Below, one piece after another: positions 1-10,569 of a DNA stretch of 19,622 nucleotides. Location: assembly GCA_003990745.1 (NCBI GenBank), contig RBNI01002117.1, forward strand, positions 1-19,622, written 5' to 3'. The notes under the pieces were generated by a model that searched no databases, was not told the DNA's origin, and worked only from the letters and a program-made list of their open reading frames with translations. This DNA comes from Jimgerdemannia flammicorona (lineage: Eukaryota > Mucoromycota > Endogonomycetes > Endogonales > Endogonaceae). The first letter of the stretch is position 1. The number at the start of each line of letters is the position of its first letter. The position numbers were made by a program, and so were the translations under genes.

Positions 1-3000
1 GAGCCAATGGCCCACCAGTCCCACCCACACTGCCACCACCCAGCCTACAGTGAGCCAGCTATCACCCACCCCCCCCACTAGCCGAGATTTCAAGTCATCC
101 CAGCGGCCCCCCACACCACCCAGCCTTTGCTCCACACCCAATCTATTCCCGATTACTACCCAAAAGTCCCCCAATACCTCACACTCTCCTAGCCAATGTT
201 CTGGCGTCTGCACCAGGTCCCCAGCCTGCCCCACATTATAACACTCCTCATACTCAAAGCGGCCATCGTCCACCAGATGCCCAGTACGGAAATTCAACAT
301 GACATTCCTCTGCAGAACCTGCCACCATACCACCCAGTATTTAGGAGGAAGCCACCGTCGCACCTCGGCACTCCAAGACCAGATACCTGCCCAGTCCCAC
401 TCCTCGCCGATCCCTGCTGCCTGCCAGCTACTTGGCCAAAGATCCAGGCCAAGACACTGCTGACACTCCACTCCATCCCCAATATCAAATGTTTCAAGTG
501 GAGCACCCCCCAGGAGCAGCCTATCCCAACTCCACATACCGGGCCCCCACAACACCACCCCCTCATTGCCCTGCCAATGCAGGCCAATTCTGTGTGCTCC
601 TTCTACCACTCTCCACCAAAAGCCCTTGAATCTCAGCCACCAGGCACCATTCAGCCCCACCATAGAGAGCAGATCTCCAGAGGACCCTCGAGGGGAGGAT
701 CTCATCTCCCACACCTTCTGCAGCAGAGGCACCCAACCCCCGCCCTGCAGTTCAGCAGCTCTCTTCAACCACCAGGCTCGCAAGCAGTGCAACCGCTTAG
801 GGAAATCCACAAGGCCAAGACCCCCCCTGACCACTGGTATCACCAAAGTATCCCAACTGACCTGGGCCCTCCTCCCTGCCCAAATCCAATCTCTAGCCAC
901 TTTCGTCAGTCTCTTCACCACCCACGCTGGGAAATCCAGGTGATAGGCCACAAACCACAGCTTGGGGAACCAATATATATTCAGTATTGTTACCCGTCCT
1001 ACCAGAGAGATATGGCAGCCTCCCCAACCTCGAAGGGCCTCCCCCCACATGGTCACTCTGCTCTCCCACCACACCCGTGGCAGGATGGAGCCATACACAG
1101 AGAGAAAGATGCCCAGATACCACACCACCTCACCAGTAGGGACAATTGTTCCAATGACGTCCCCACCCACTAGCCCATTCTCTAGAACCATCGTCTCACA
1201 CTTATTCCAGTTGAGCTTTGCTCCAGAGTGAGCCTCATACCAATCTACTGTCTCCTTAAGCGCCTCGACATCTGCCACAGACCCAAGTCCAACCACCATG
1301 TCATCAGCAAAGGCCCCCACCTTCCACCCTATATCATAGATAGAGAGCCCTGCCACCTTTCGACGAATCCGATCTATCAATGGCTCCAGCGACAGGGCAT
1401 AGAGAATAGGGGACAATGAATCCCCCTGAGGAACTCCTCTACCCAAGGAAAAAGCCAGACCACAGTGTCCATTGCACATCAACGCCGCCCGACTGCTCCC
1501 CAGCAGGCTCAACATAGAGGCCCGAAATCTCGAAGGAACCCCAATTCGATCCAATACCTTGCCCAGCCAAATCCGCCATACCCGGTCATATACCTTCTCC
1601 TGATCCAGGAAAACCAACCTTCCATCGAGACCACAGGCCCGAGCCCCTTCAATGACACCATGAACCCAAGCAGTCCCATCTCTTATGAGCCTGCCCCCAA
1701 CAAATCCCCACTGCTCCTCTCCCAGTACCCCTTGGGCAACCCTCTGCAGCCTAGTGACAACCACCTTAGTCACCATTTTCCTGTCCATATCTAGGAGCAT
1801 AATCGGCCTCCAATTCTTCCAGTCCTCCCTTCTCCCTTTATCTTTGTACAATAGGGCCACCAGCCCAAGGTCCTGCTCTCCAACCCACTCACCCCTCTGA
1901 ATAACATGGTCACAGAGGGCCGTCATCTCACCCAAAACTCCAGGGACCTTCACCATCTTTTTCCAGAAGTTCCATGGCAATCCGTCCTCCCCTGGTGAAG
2001 TTCCAAGTTTAGTTGCTGCAAGGACACTCTGAATCTCCTCTCCTTGCACTGATAAGATCAAGTCACCCAAATCCGCCACTTGTGGCGGCCCCCACTCCTC
2101 TAGTATAATGGCAATTGCCTCCTCATCTGCCCCCCCTTCTTCCTCACTCCACAAATCCTGCCATCACTCCTTCAAAACTCTTAAGATTCATTGCGTACCA
2201 TGTACCATATCCCCATTGGCATCCAGGACCCCATCCTACCGATGTCTCACTCTCCTAGCATTGAGGAGTCTCGACAAGTACCTAGTAGGCCGCTCACCCT
2301 CCTCAAGTCCCTGCCACCGTAGCCTGGCAGCCATGTCTCGCATATGAGTCTCCTCCTCATCCCGCAACACCTGTTGTAGTTCCACTATCTCCAATTTCGC
2401 CCTCTCCATCCTCCATTCCTCCACTCCATCAGAAGTGAGCAGATCTGCCCAATCCAACTGCAGTCTCCGCAGCCTATCGGAAGCACACCTAGTACGCTCC
2501 CTCCTCCGCCTCCCAGCCTCCCTACTGGCTCCTCTCCAAAAGACCCTCGCAGCCTCTTTCAAAAGTTTCCAACGGACATCTACAGACAGACCCTCATGCT
2601 GCCATACAGCAACCTTTACCTGAATGTCCTCTACCCATGAATCCCACAACCCCTTCTCAGCCAGCAGAGAGGAGTTAAGGCGCCAATGTCTGGGTCTATC
2701 TCCACTCCCCCCAAACCGCCCCTGCCCCAACAGTCCCCAGTGGTCAGACCATGGGCACCACTCCACCTCTAATGACTCCCACACATCAGAACCCCAACAC
2801 TCAGCAGTCAGAATCCAGTCAATCCTGGTACCTAAGCCATTCACCCAGTGCATATAGACCCTCGCCTCACCCCACCGTAATCTGCCCATATCTCCCAATG
2901 AGCTCAATCTCTCCACCTCCTCCCATGCCCCCAGCCCTCCACTCCTCCCCCCTGTACTCCTCCCACCATCAGTCCTGTCAAGATGCTGATCCCGAACCAT

Positions 3001-3465
3001 ATTAAAGTCCCCCCCCAGAACATCCACCCCTTCTTCCAAGAGAATACCCTCCTCCATCAGCTCCTCGATCCATGCAATTCTCTCACCCCTCACTGCCAGG
3101 CAGTAGCAAGATCCAACTCTCACCGACTCCCACCCCGGCCTCTGCCAATCTCCCCAGACCAGTCGATCCCCCCAGTTCCTGATGCCCTCCAAGTCCCCTC
3201 TACCCTTCCTCACCAGAATCGCCACCTTTCCAAACCAAGCAGCGGCCCCACCCCATTCCCTAGTCCACTCCAACCTATTATCCTCATCCTCACACCTCAC
3301 ATCCTGTAGTAGAAAGAGGTCCGCCCCCAGTCCCTTGAGCCAAGTAAAAATGTTTTTACGTCGTCCAGATCCCCGCAACCCATTCACATTCAAAGAAAAA
3401 ATATTCGTTGTACTGTTCATAGGTAATAATGTTAAGTGATGGTCCCATCCTCTACAAGTCCGCAT
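1..3465 (-). pseudogene. LINE copy A ORF2: APE-type endonuclease plus reverse transcriptase, open at the window edge
   Basis: The first ATG (3465) overlaps the end of ORF1 by 14 nt; a second ATG at 3420 lies just after the ORF1 stop and directly precedes the endonuclease. Numbering from 3420: LNVNGLR (10-16), LLQD (37-40), GDFN (137-140), RIDWIL (199-204) and SDHWGL (225-230) define the endonuclease. After a linker come the RT motifs: FLDQEK with the first catalytic Asp at 606, PQGDSLSP (about 667), FADD with catalytic Asps at 706-707, SGAKLNWNK and YLGIFLS. Three stops (TAG 2238-2236, TGA 2190-2188, TGA 2166-2164) sit in the linker; from 2163 to base 1 the frame is open for over 720 codons. 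The protein nicks target DNA and reverse-transcribes element RNA. No RNase H domain is seen in the visible part. Too broken to be functional as read, though both domains are intact. Confidence 0.9.
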
Positions 3466-5479
3466 CCCGCTCTTCTTGCACCAAGTCCAATGCGCGCTCG
3501 GCAGCTCGCTCCCTTTCCCCTGATTCCTGTACCTCTAGCCCTTCCAGAAGTTCTACCATAGCTCCATCCTCCCACTCCTCAAAGTCCTCCCTATACTCCA
3601 GACAAGCCTCCCTCCAGAGCTGCAAACCATGACGCTCATCCCAACAGTAGGCTGCCCTCTCCCCTGCAACCACTGCCAGCTCAGCCTTCCTCACACCATC
3701 AACCTCATACCCCTCCTCCTCCAGGAAGATTGCAAGAATTTCTCCTTTCAGTGCCTCCACCACACTCTCACCCTGCAGAATCCTTTCCCAATGCTCCTCC
3801 GGCATCGCCCACAGGTCCATCTCTCCCAATGTATCCGCTGCGAGGTTATCCATCAACGTGCACATCCACAGCAAGTTCCCCACCTCCTTCCCTCCAGGGG
3901 TTGCTGGCCATCCTGCATTCAACATTATGACATCAGCACCCACACTGGCGGCCTCCTCCCACTTCTCCTCAGGGACATCCACCAGCTCATCCTCGCCAGC
4001 CGCCACCACCTGGCCCCCTTTCTCCAAATCTGGGACCCCAAAGTGCACCCACTGGGCCCCCGTCATTGCCACATCCTCAGGTGCCCTTCTCTTCGCCGCT
4101 GGGCCCCTCCTGATGAGAGGAGGGGGGGTGCCATCCAATTCCTGTTCCCAGACCTCAAAAGTGCCGTCGGTATAGGGGTTCTTACCCAGCACCTCCCCAG
4201 CCTCTTCCTTGCCTGCCTCAGCCACCCCTCCACCATTAGCAGTCCAGACACTGGCATCAACGCCCCCAGACACCTCAGCTCCACCTGCTGTCATCTTCAC
4301 CTCTGCTGTCATACTCGCCAGAAGCTCCTTCTGCCTCCTACACCCCTGTACTCTCTCCTACTGCTTCTTATTCATGCGGATCCATTTGCCCTCCACAACC
4401 TCCAGATGTGTCGACTTCTCGAAAATCTTCCAGGCCTTTGCCCTCTATTCCACGGCACCACCCAACTCCTCTAATGCCTCTAACAAGTCCTCCTCCTCCT
4501 CCTCATTCCCCTTCACCCTAGACATCTGACAGATGACAGCACCCCACATCAACACTGAAGGCCAGTCCCTCTCCTTTCCCATGGCCTCCCTCCCTGCCAG
4601 CCTAATCCTGACATCCACATCACCCGTCCTGATCTCTGTCCCCTCCCACACCCTGAACCCGACATCCACAACATCACCATATTCGGCCATCACTTCCTCA
4701 ACCCTCCTCCTGGTCTCCATCTTCATCACCGTAGGCACTCCTTTGATCAGCAACTGCACTACCCTGGGGTCCCACCTGAGGCACCTCACCATAGGCACCA
4801 CCACTTCACCAACAACCACTCCAGTCTTCATCGCCACATCCAGTGGGCCTGCCTCCTCAAATCCCACCTCCACCCCCTCCAGCCCCTTCAGGAACTTCAC
4901 TGAAGCAGCCCCAGCCACCTGCTGCGAGATAAGCCCCAAAACCATCCTTGCTGTCACCGCCAAGCCTCGGAAGCACAAGGTGATGGCAAACTCCGATATT
5001 GACTTCTTGAGTAACGGTGCCACCACCAGCCCCATCACACCATCGGCCAAGTCCCTCTTCAGAATTGGCAGCCCCAGCCCAACTCCGCCATCAACCATCA
5101 CATCTCGTTTTTTTTCCAGATCCACTGTCACACTCCCATCAGCAGTCCCGCTCCCAGCCACAACACCGCCAGACCCTATGCTCATACCCCCAGCCAGAGA
5201 ACCTCCCCCCCTACCAGGGCCCGCCTTGCCCTTCCCCACTGCAGCACCAGCCCGGCTTCCAGTCGGCCATCCACTCCCCTTCACCTTGTCAGCAAAGCTC
5301 ACATGGCCAGTCCCTCCTCCATTCCCACCAGACACCGGCCCTCTACCAGCACTCTCACCACCCTTCAACCCTCCAAAGGCCCCCATCCCCAGGCCATAAC
5401 CCCTCCCAACCTGCTGCCAGCCAAAGGCCCCAGGTCCACCAGACCCAGCACACCCGTCAGAACTCTTGCATGAAGACAT
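3452..5479 (-). pseudogene. LINE copy A ORF1 (gag-like RNA-binding protein), two internal TAG stops
   Basis: One frame of 675 codons runs from the ATG at 5479 to the TAG at 3454-3452, interrupted by TAG at 4447-4445 and 4360-4358. In copy C the second site reads Trp, so TGG to TAG decay is likely there; at the first, copy C reads a sense codon. The N-terminal 120 residues are rich in Gly and Ser, followed by a hydrophobic region ending VVQLLIKGVPT and a stretch (YGDVVDVGFRVWEGTEIRTG) that may be RRM-like; the C-terminal third is acidic and Glu-rich. I see no CCHC zinc knuckle, which many LINE ORF1 proteins carry. LINE ORF1 products generally bind the element RNA to form the transposition particle; that role is inferred from position, not from a recognised domain. 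Confidence 0.75.
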
Positions 5480-5540
5480 GTTTATAATACCTTTCCTCCG
5501 CTTTGTGTCAAAAAACTATTGCTTGAATTTTGTGTAACGT
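5480..5540 (-). promoter_or_regulatory. Short 5' leader of LINE copy A
   Basis: About 60 bp between the ORF1 ATG and the last base resembling copy C. The stretch contains a run of T and a purine-rich segment in the same order as 9472-9520 of copy C, so it probably belongs to the element. LINEs usually carry an internal promoter here, but I recognise no promoter motif. CpG content and base composition drop sharply just to the right. Confidence 0.45.
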
Positions 5541-5544
5541 GAAT

Positions 5545-6168
5545 AGTACCAGAGAAAGGTGTAGTTTGAATATACTTGATATACTTATAGTTGAGTTCTT
5601 ATATCATATTATCAATTTTGCTATAGGATAGAGTGGTAACTATTTCAGTAGTAATAACTTGAAGACAGAGAATAAAGGTGTTATACTTATAAAAGAGTTT
5701 TTGATATTTGTGGGTGATGAGTTTCTGGTGTTGAGACATCTGGATAATATCTGTATCATAATAATATTTGATCATATTTTCTAAGAGGCAGCCAATCTGA
5801 GATTTGTTCAGTTTGGTAGACTTCTCTGAGTATGTTCAGAGCATTCTATCAGGCTTCTATAAAGTAGAGGGGTACTAGGCTATGAATATTCATAAAGGAC
5901 AGAGGAGGTGTGGCTTAGTTGATAATAGTATTCCAAATATCAGCATGGATATGGTTGTAGATCTTAGTGGTCATAGTTGTATATATATTTAAAAGTTGTA
6001 GTTGTTTGATTGATTTGTTATAGTTCTCTATTTCAATATATCTGAGTACTTGATATATATACATTTGGTTCTGATTGATAAGGTTCTGTTTGTATAAATC
6101 TTATATTCTGTAACTTTGAGTTGACTCAGCTTTATACTCTGTGACTTCAGTTTGACTTAGCTTCATAA
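5545..6168 (-). pseudogene. Decayed gag-like remnant, possibly Ty1/copia
   Basis: On the minus strand an ATG at about 6168 opens a frame that continues, with several stops, for about 200 codons rich in Gln, Tyr, Ile and Asn. The order of features (a Gln/Tyr-rich helix-like segment, then ATPPLS, then ISDWL, then PDVS) recalls fungal copia gag proteins. This is a weak resemblance by eye without a diagnostic motif. The minus-strand LTR-like repeat directly upstream (6526-6243) fits a 5' LTR-leader-gag order. Copy A adjoins the left end, so the remnant is probably interrupted by, or truncated at, that LINE. No CpG was found by eye from about 5540 through this stretch. It could equally be unrelated AT-rich debris. 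Confidence 0.3.
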
Positions 6169-6242
6169 TCTTACATATGGTTTCTGGATTTGTTCTGAGG
6201 ATGATATGTGATTTTAGTGACTTGGAGGTTGTACACTTACAA

Positions 6243-6526
6243 AATGAGAGAAGTTCTACTCTCCAAGCCTATAGGCCTTGATTATATTACTATATCAGCT
6301 TTTGGTTCCAGTTAGATATAGCCAGAATACTAGCCTCTGCACTACCTTACTCTCTACCAGTCAATCAAAAGGCCCCACTAAGATAATACCTATCTCAACC
6401 CTGATGACTGCTTTCAGCCTAGCACTCTACTAGTCTACTATTATCACTCTTCTATCTATCTATAATAGCCATCTCCTCTCTTATCCCAACTCCATCCAAA
6501 AAGCAGTTACTTACACCAGAACTACA
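6243..6526 (-). repeat. Dispersed repeat, copy 1 (LTR-like)
   Basis: About 285 bp recur in the same orientation at 15717-16000. Shared landmarks include a central block around TTAGATATAGCCAGAATA, ATAATAGCCATCTC, and CAGTTACTTACA near the right end. Read on the minus strand it could start TGTAG at 6526, as LTRs start with TG, and it precedes a gag-like frame. The differences between the two copies are mostly C/T and G/A, as expected from RIP-type decay. That it is repeated is clear; that it is an LTR is an inference. Confidence 0.65.
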
Positions 6527-9471
6527 CTTAGATTGTTAGGTCTGAGAGAGTACTTCAGTAGGCATTTGATGGGTGAGATTGAAGGCAACTGCTAAGGTTT
6601 ACTAAAGTAAGACTGACAGAGTGGCAGAAAGACAGCAGAGAAGAAAAGTGGCCTAGGCCTCTGCTAGACTAGTCTAGCTTCAGGAAAAATGAGCTATTCT
6701 TTTAGCCTTAAATAGAATAGAGAATTGGAGGTTGATATAAACAAAAATAGAGGTCACTAAGTTATAACTGATGTTGAGAGAGGAGGAGGTAACTCTGGTA
6801 AGAGAGATACATAGCTACATAGCTATATTGATAGGGGCTTGAGGAGAGAGAGAGGCCCTCTATATATTTCTCATAGCTTCTTTGGGCAAAGAGAGTGAGG
6901 TGGAGGTGAGAGAGAGTTCTGGATTCTGAGAGTCTATTGATATACAGCTCACAAAATATTTTAGGCTCTCTGAAGGAGAGGTGAAGTGATCTATAGAGTG
7001 AGGAGAAGGGTGGGGCTGATGCTGTTTAGATTGAACATACTTTGGAGAATTGGCTCCCTCCACAAGTAGACAGGCTTGATGGTTTGGTACTACTAGTTCA
7101 GGAAGAGGAGATTTATCAGATTCTTGCTACAACTAAGCTAGACACTGTACCAGTAGAGAATGCTCTGCTCTGGGACTTCTGGAAGAAGATGATGGGTATC
7201 CCTGGAGTGCTGGAAGAGATGACAGCACTTTGTAACTTGGTACTACAGTCAGAGAAGTGGGTGGGAGGACAGGATCTGAGGCTGGTGATATTATTATATA
7301 AGGAAGAGTAGAAGGGAGAATTGGAAGAACAGGTGACCAATCATACTCCTGAATATAGATAGGAAGATAGTCACTAAGGTGATTGTTGTGAGACTATAGA
7401 GGGTAGTCTAGCAAGTATTGGGTGAGGAGCAATGGGGTTTAATTGAGAGATAGCTTATTTAGGATAGTATAGCTTGGGTTCATGGCATTATTGAAGGGGC
7501 TTGAGCCTATGGGCTAGATGGGAGATTAGTCTTCCTGGATCAGGAGAAGACCTATAATTATATCTGATAGATCTGGCTAGTAAAGGTGCTGAATAGGATC
7601 TGAGTCCCTCAGCAGTTCCAAGTGTCAATAATCAGCCTACTAGAAAGAAGTAGGGTGGTACTTATATGCAATAACCATCAAGAGGTAGTATTCTCTTTGG
7701 GTAGAGATATTTCTCAGGGTGACCCACTGTCTTCTATATTGTATACTCTATCTTTAGAGCCATTGATGAATAGAATTCATTATAAGATAATTGGGCTCTC
7801 TGTGTTTGGAATTGTCTGGAGGGTTGGGGTTTTTATAGATAATATAGTGATTGGTCTCAGATCAATTGCAGATGTAGAGACTCTTAAAAAAATGGTGGAG
7901 TGATATAAAGTATACTCTGGGGCAAAACTCAACTAGCATAAGTGTAAAATAATGATATTGGGCAATGGTCTGATAGGAGAGGATGTCATTGGAACAATTG
8001 TCCCCATTAGAGATGCTGTGAGATACTTGGGTATTTTTCTTTCTATCTATAGATCAGTCCTCTCTAGGACTTGGTAGGAGTAGTGAGTAGTTATTTGGGG
8101 AGAGGCCCTGTAGAGCTGGAGTGGCTGTTATATCTCTTTAGTGGACCACATTTCAATCTTGAATATCTACTGGCTTCTGAAGCTATGGTATTTGGTATAT
8201 CATTTGGACTTTCTAACCTGGGTGATGAAGAGACTATTAAAGCTAGTCAAGGACTAGATCTGAGCTTGGAGGCAGAGTCAGATTAGTTGAGAAATACTGT
8301 CATTACTAGTGGATAGAGGTAGTCTTAGACTAGTTGACTTCCCAAAGAGACTGTATTATCTGAGAGCATAGTGGCTAAAGAGAGCTATAGAACTGAGGGG
8401 AGGCAGCTGAGTCTCTCTGATACAAAAGGTCTGAGAGATGAGATTTTCACTGAGAGGATCCTCAGGGAATTTACTGGCTTTGGTTGGAATTAGGAGTAGT
8501 GGGTACATGCAATATAGAGACTTCTGGTGGAAAGTGATTGATGAGGTACATCACATTAGACTTCGCTGGCAGGAAGCTAAGGGGAAGATACTATGGGGCC
8601 CAATATTGTAGAGATAGGATCAAGTGTTGTTGGAGAGTACTTCACTACTAGACTTCAATATTAGTAATGGAGTAGAGTGTCTGAGAGGGTTAGGATAGGA
8701 TATATGGCCTAGTAACTAGTAGATAGCCAGTATTGGTAAAGGGTGGGACTGAGATAGAGTCTAGACTTAGAGTACTGAGGTATGGAATTAGCTGCCACCT
8801 AAGTTCTAGATAGTATGGTGGCACTTGCTGAGGAGGAATATCATACTCAACTTTTATTTGGATCACCTTGTAGAAGGTGGGAAATTTGACTGTGAGGAGT
8901 ATTATAATGTAGGGTAGGTGGGGGAGTTTGTACAGATGCTGAAACATTGGCTGGGAGAGTGCAAGATACTTGAAGAATTTTGGTTAGTAGTTAGAGATAG
9001 ATTGGATATTGTAAGGAGGAGAGATGATGAGAGGGGTCACTGAGAGAATTTGAGGAATAGATTGGTAGATAGGATTAGAAATGAGTGGCTCACTATTGAG
9101 TGGGTTTTGGCTGTATGAGTGAGATTGGCTAGACACTGGTTGTTTGTTTTTAAGAAGAGTGGTAGTTGAGTTTAGGTGAGTAATTACTGTGATGGAAAGA
9201 GTTGATGAGAGATATCTTAATGAGTTGATGGCTGAGATGGGGTCTGTAAGGAGGTTAGCATCACTGTCTGGTAGAGAAGATATGTGGGCAAAGTGGGGGG
9301 AGAGTTGTAGTAAAGTGGCATTCAATTGTAAAGATGTGGGAGGGGTCTCTCTCAGGGGATTGAGTAGTGGGTTGGGATATTATGGTTGATAGAATAGTAA
9401 ATTATATAATATTTATAAAATCTATTAGTAATAAAGGAGTCTATATCTCTTTCTTTGGTAATATTTGAGTT
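6527..9471 (+). mobile_element. LINE copy B, 5'-truncated and heavily mutated
   Basis: Plus-strand copy of the family of copy A, starting in the linker after the endonuclease and running to the 3' UTR. The first 500 bp align only in patches with the copy A linker (for example GGGCTTGAGGAGAGAGAGAGG near 6835-6855 against the GLEEGERP stretch). From 7042 the RT resemblance is obvious. An AATAAA at 9430-9435 marks the 3' UTR, matching copy C and the young insertion, but no poly(A) tail remains. I found no CpG by eye between about 5540 and 8567. The right limit is set where the inferred 5' end of copy C begins. The left limit, next to the LTR-like repeat, is approximate. Confidence 0.85.
7042..9390 (+). 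pseudogene. LINE copy B reverse transcriptase, dead by stops, frameshifts and active-site loss
   Basis: The frame opens with an RT N-terminal region (FWKKMMGIPGVLEEMTALC, near 7170), shifts frame after about 7310, and returns in the core at 7622-7903 with ISQGDPLSSILYTLSLEPL, the counterpart of copy A PQGDSLSP. Where copy A has FADD, this copy reads FIDN (7832-7843), so the second catalytic Asp is lost. Downstream, SGAKLN, YLGIFLS and a Trp-rich C-terminal region ending near 9390 (GLGYYG then TGA) can be followed through many TAG stops. Most stops correspond to TGG or CAG in copy A, as expected from G to A and C to T change at TpG/CpA. It once encoded the reverse transcriptase that primes on nicked target DNA; no function remains. 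Confidence 0.85.
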
Positions 9472-9519
9472 ACACAACCTTCTGACAATACTCAAGACAT
9501 TGTTTTTGGAGAAAAGATA

Positions 9520-10248
9520 CTAGCAATATAGCAACTGATATACATTCTGAGGTATATGCTAGGCAGGGCAGCCCTAGTACATTTGACATAGTATGTGGGG
9601 AGAAGTTATGGCTTAGAGAAAAGCATGCAGGGCTTGCTGGCTGGAGGATGTGGAAGGGAAGAGAGCAGTACTGGGGGACAGGGGACTGAGAGAGTGAGCT
9701 TTGCAGACAAGATAAAGAAGAGTCATCTGATGACTGGACTAGAGAGCTGGCTGAGGAAGAGCAAGGAGATGGTAAGAGATACTGGGTCTGGGAGAGTAGT
9801 CCAGAGCAGTGAGAGCAGCAGGGCTGGGAGAGTAGGGGCTAGAGAGAGTGAGACTGCTGATAGCAAGAAGAGTACTAATCTGGAAAAAAATCCAGATATG
9901 ATAGTTAATGGCAGATCTGGACAGAGAGTGGACACAAGATCTGGGGATCTGGCAGATAATGTGATGGGCCTGGTGGTAGCACTATTACTCAAGAAGTTGA
10001 GGTCAGAATTCACTATCATGCTGTACTTTTAGGGCTTAATAGTGACTGCAAAGATAATTCTGGAGCTTCTGGTCTAAGAGGTAAAGGGGGAAGCCTCAGT
10101 GAAGTTTTTGAAGAGGCTGGAAGAGGTGAAGGTTTGTTTTGAGGAGGAGAATGTATTGTTAGAGATGATGGAGAAGGAGATGATAGTAGGGGGAGTGGTA
10201 ATCCCCATGACTGAGTATCTATATTGAGACTCTCAAGTGGTGCAGTTG
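9520..10248 (+). pseudogene. LINE copy C ORF1, N-terminal part (left of inversion)
   Basis: Matches copy A ORF1 from near its start to VVQL. The clearest frame runs 9595-10032 and shares VSFADK, DLADNVMGLVVA, a downstream LLKK and the following hydrophobic stretch; it then continues after a TAG with SVKFLKRLEEVKVCFEEE, the counterpart of copy A SVKFLKGLEGVEVGFEE. A frameshift separates the first 25 or so codons. The frame ends abruptly at the inversion breakpoint after GTGCAGTTG (10240-10248). Beyond it lies antisense RT sequence, so the protein is truncated at about half length. Confidence 0.8.
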
Positions 10249-10298
10249 ACAGTCCCAAAATGTTCAAACCCTAACTCTGTACCATACTCTATCCAACA

Positions 10299-10313
10299 GG
10301 GGCTCCAATGAGA
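10299..10313. repeat. Target-site duplication, left copy
   Basis: GGGGCTCCAATGAGA, identical to 10603-10617. It is part of the RT LSLEP codons of inverted copy C, so only one copy existed before the insertion. The length of 15 bp is typical of LINE integration. Confidence 0.9.
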
Positions 10314-10569
10314 TGTTGGGGGATCTGTTGACTGGGTGGTGGATTGGTTGGGGTCCACAGGGTGGGTGATGTCGCTGTCTGGTGGAAGGGATCTGTAAAC
10401 AGAGTGGTGAGCAGGTGGAGATAGTGTTAGACAAAGTGGTCTTTCATCAACAGGGAGTAGGGGAGGGGGGTGGAGAGGGGGGGCCCCCTAGAGGGATCAG
10501 ATAGGGGTGGGCACTATGTATTATATAGAGGATAGACAGGTGTATTAATAAAGAAAGGAGTACACGTGA

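Larger units (their letters stand above)
1..5540 (-). mobile_element. LINE copy A, Tad1-like non-LTR retrotransposon, nearly full length
   Basis: Two long overlapping reading frames on the minus strand give the classic ORF1 plus ORF2 (endonuclease-reverse transcriptase) layout of a LINE. The 5' end is placed near 5540 because the GTTACACAA found there on the minus strand recurs at the inferred 5' end of copy C (about 9472). The 3' end is missing: aligned to copy C, base 1 corresponds to about 15109, so roughly 350 bp of ORF2 tail and 3' UTR lie outside the window. The copy has many CpG dinucleotides and only five in-frame stops, unlike copies B and C, so it is the best reference for the family here. 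Assignment to the Tad1 clade rests on RT motif style and is an inference; non-LTR identity is firm. Confidence 0.9.

Noticed and set aside
196..1173. Long plus-strand open frame of 325 codons rich in Pro and His
   Set aside because: It is antisense to the RT C-terminal region of LINE copy A, which is open on the minus strand and carries real motifs.
2164..2238. Intron covering the three linker stops in copy A ORF2
   Set aside because: I see no convincing splice signals, and copy B keeps aligned sequence across this stretch, so point decay is simpler.
3629..5399. Two long plus-strand open frames (3629-4474 and 4533-5399), Pro/Ser/Thr-rich
   Set aside because: Antisense shadows of ORF1; the composition is explained by the G-rich coding strand.
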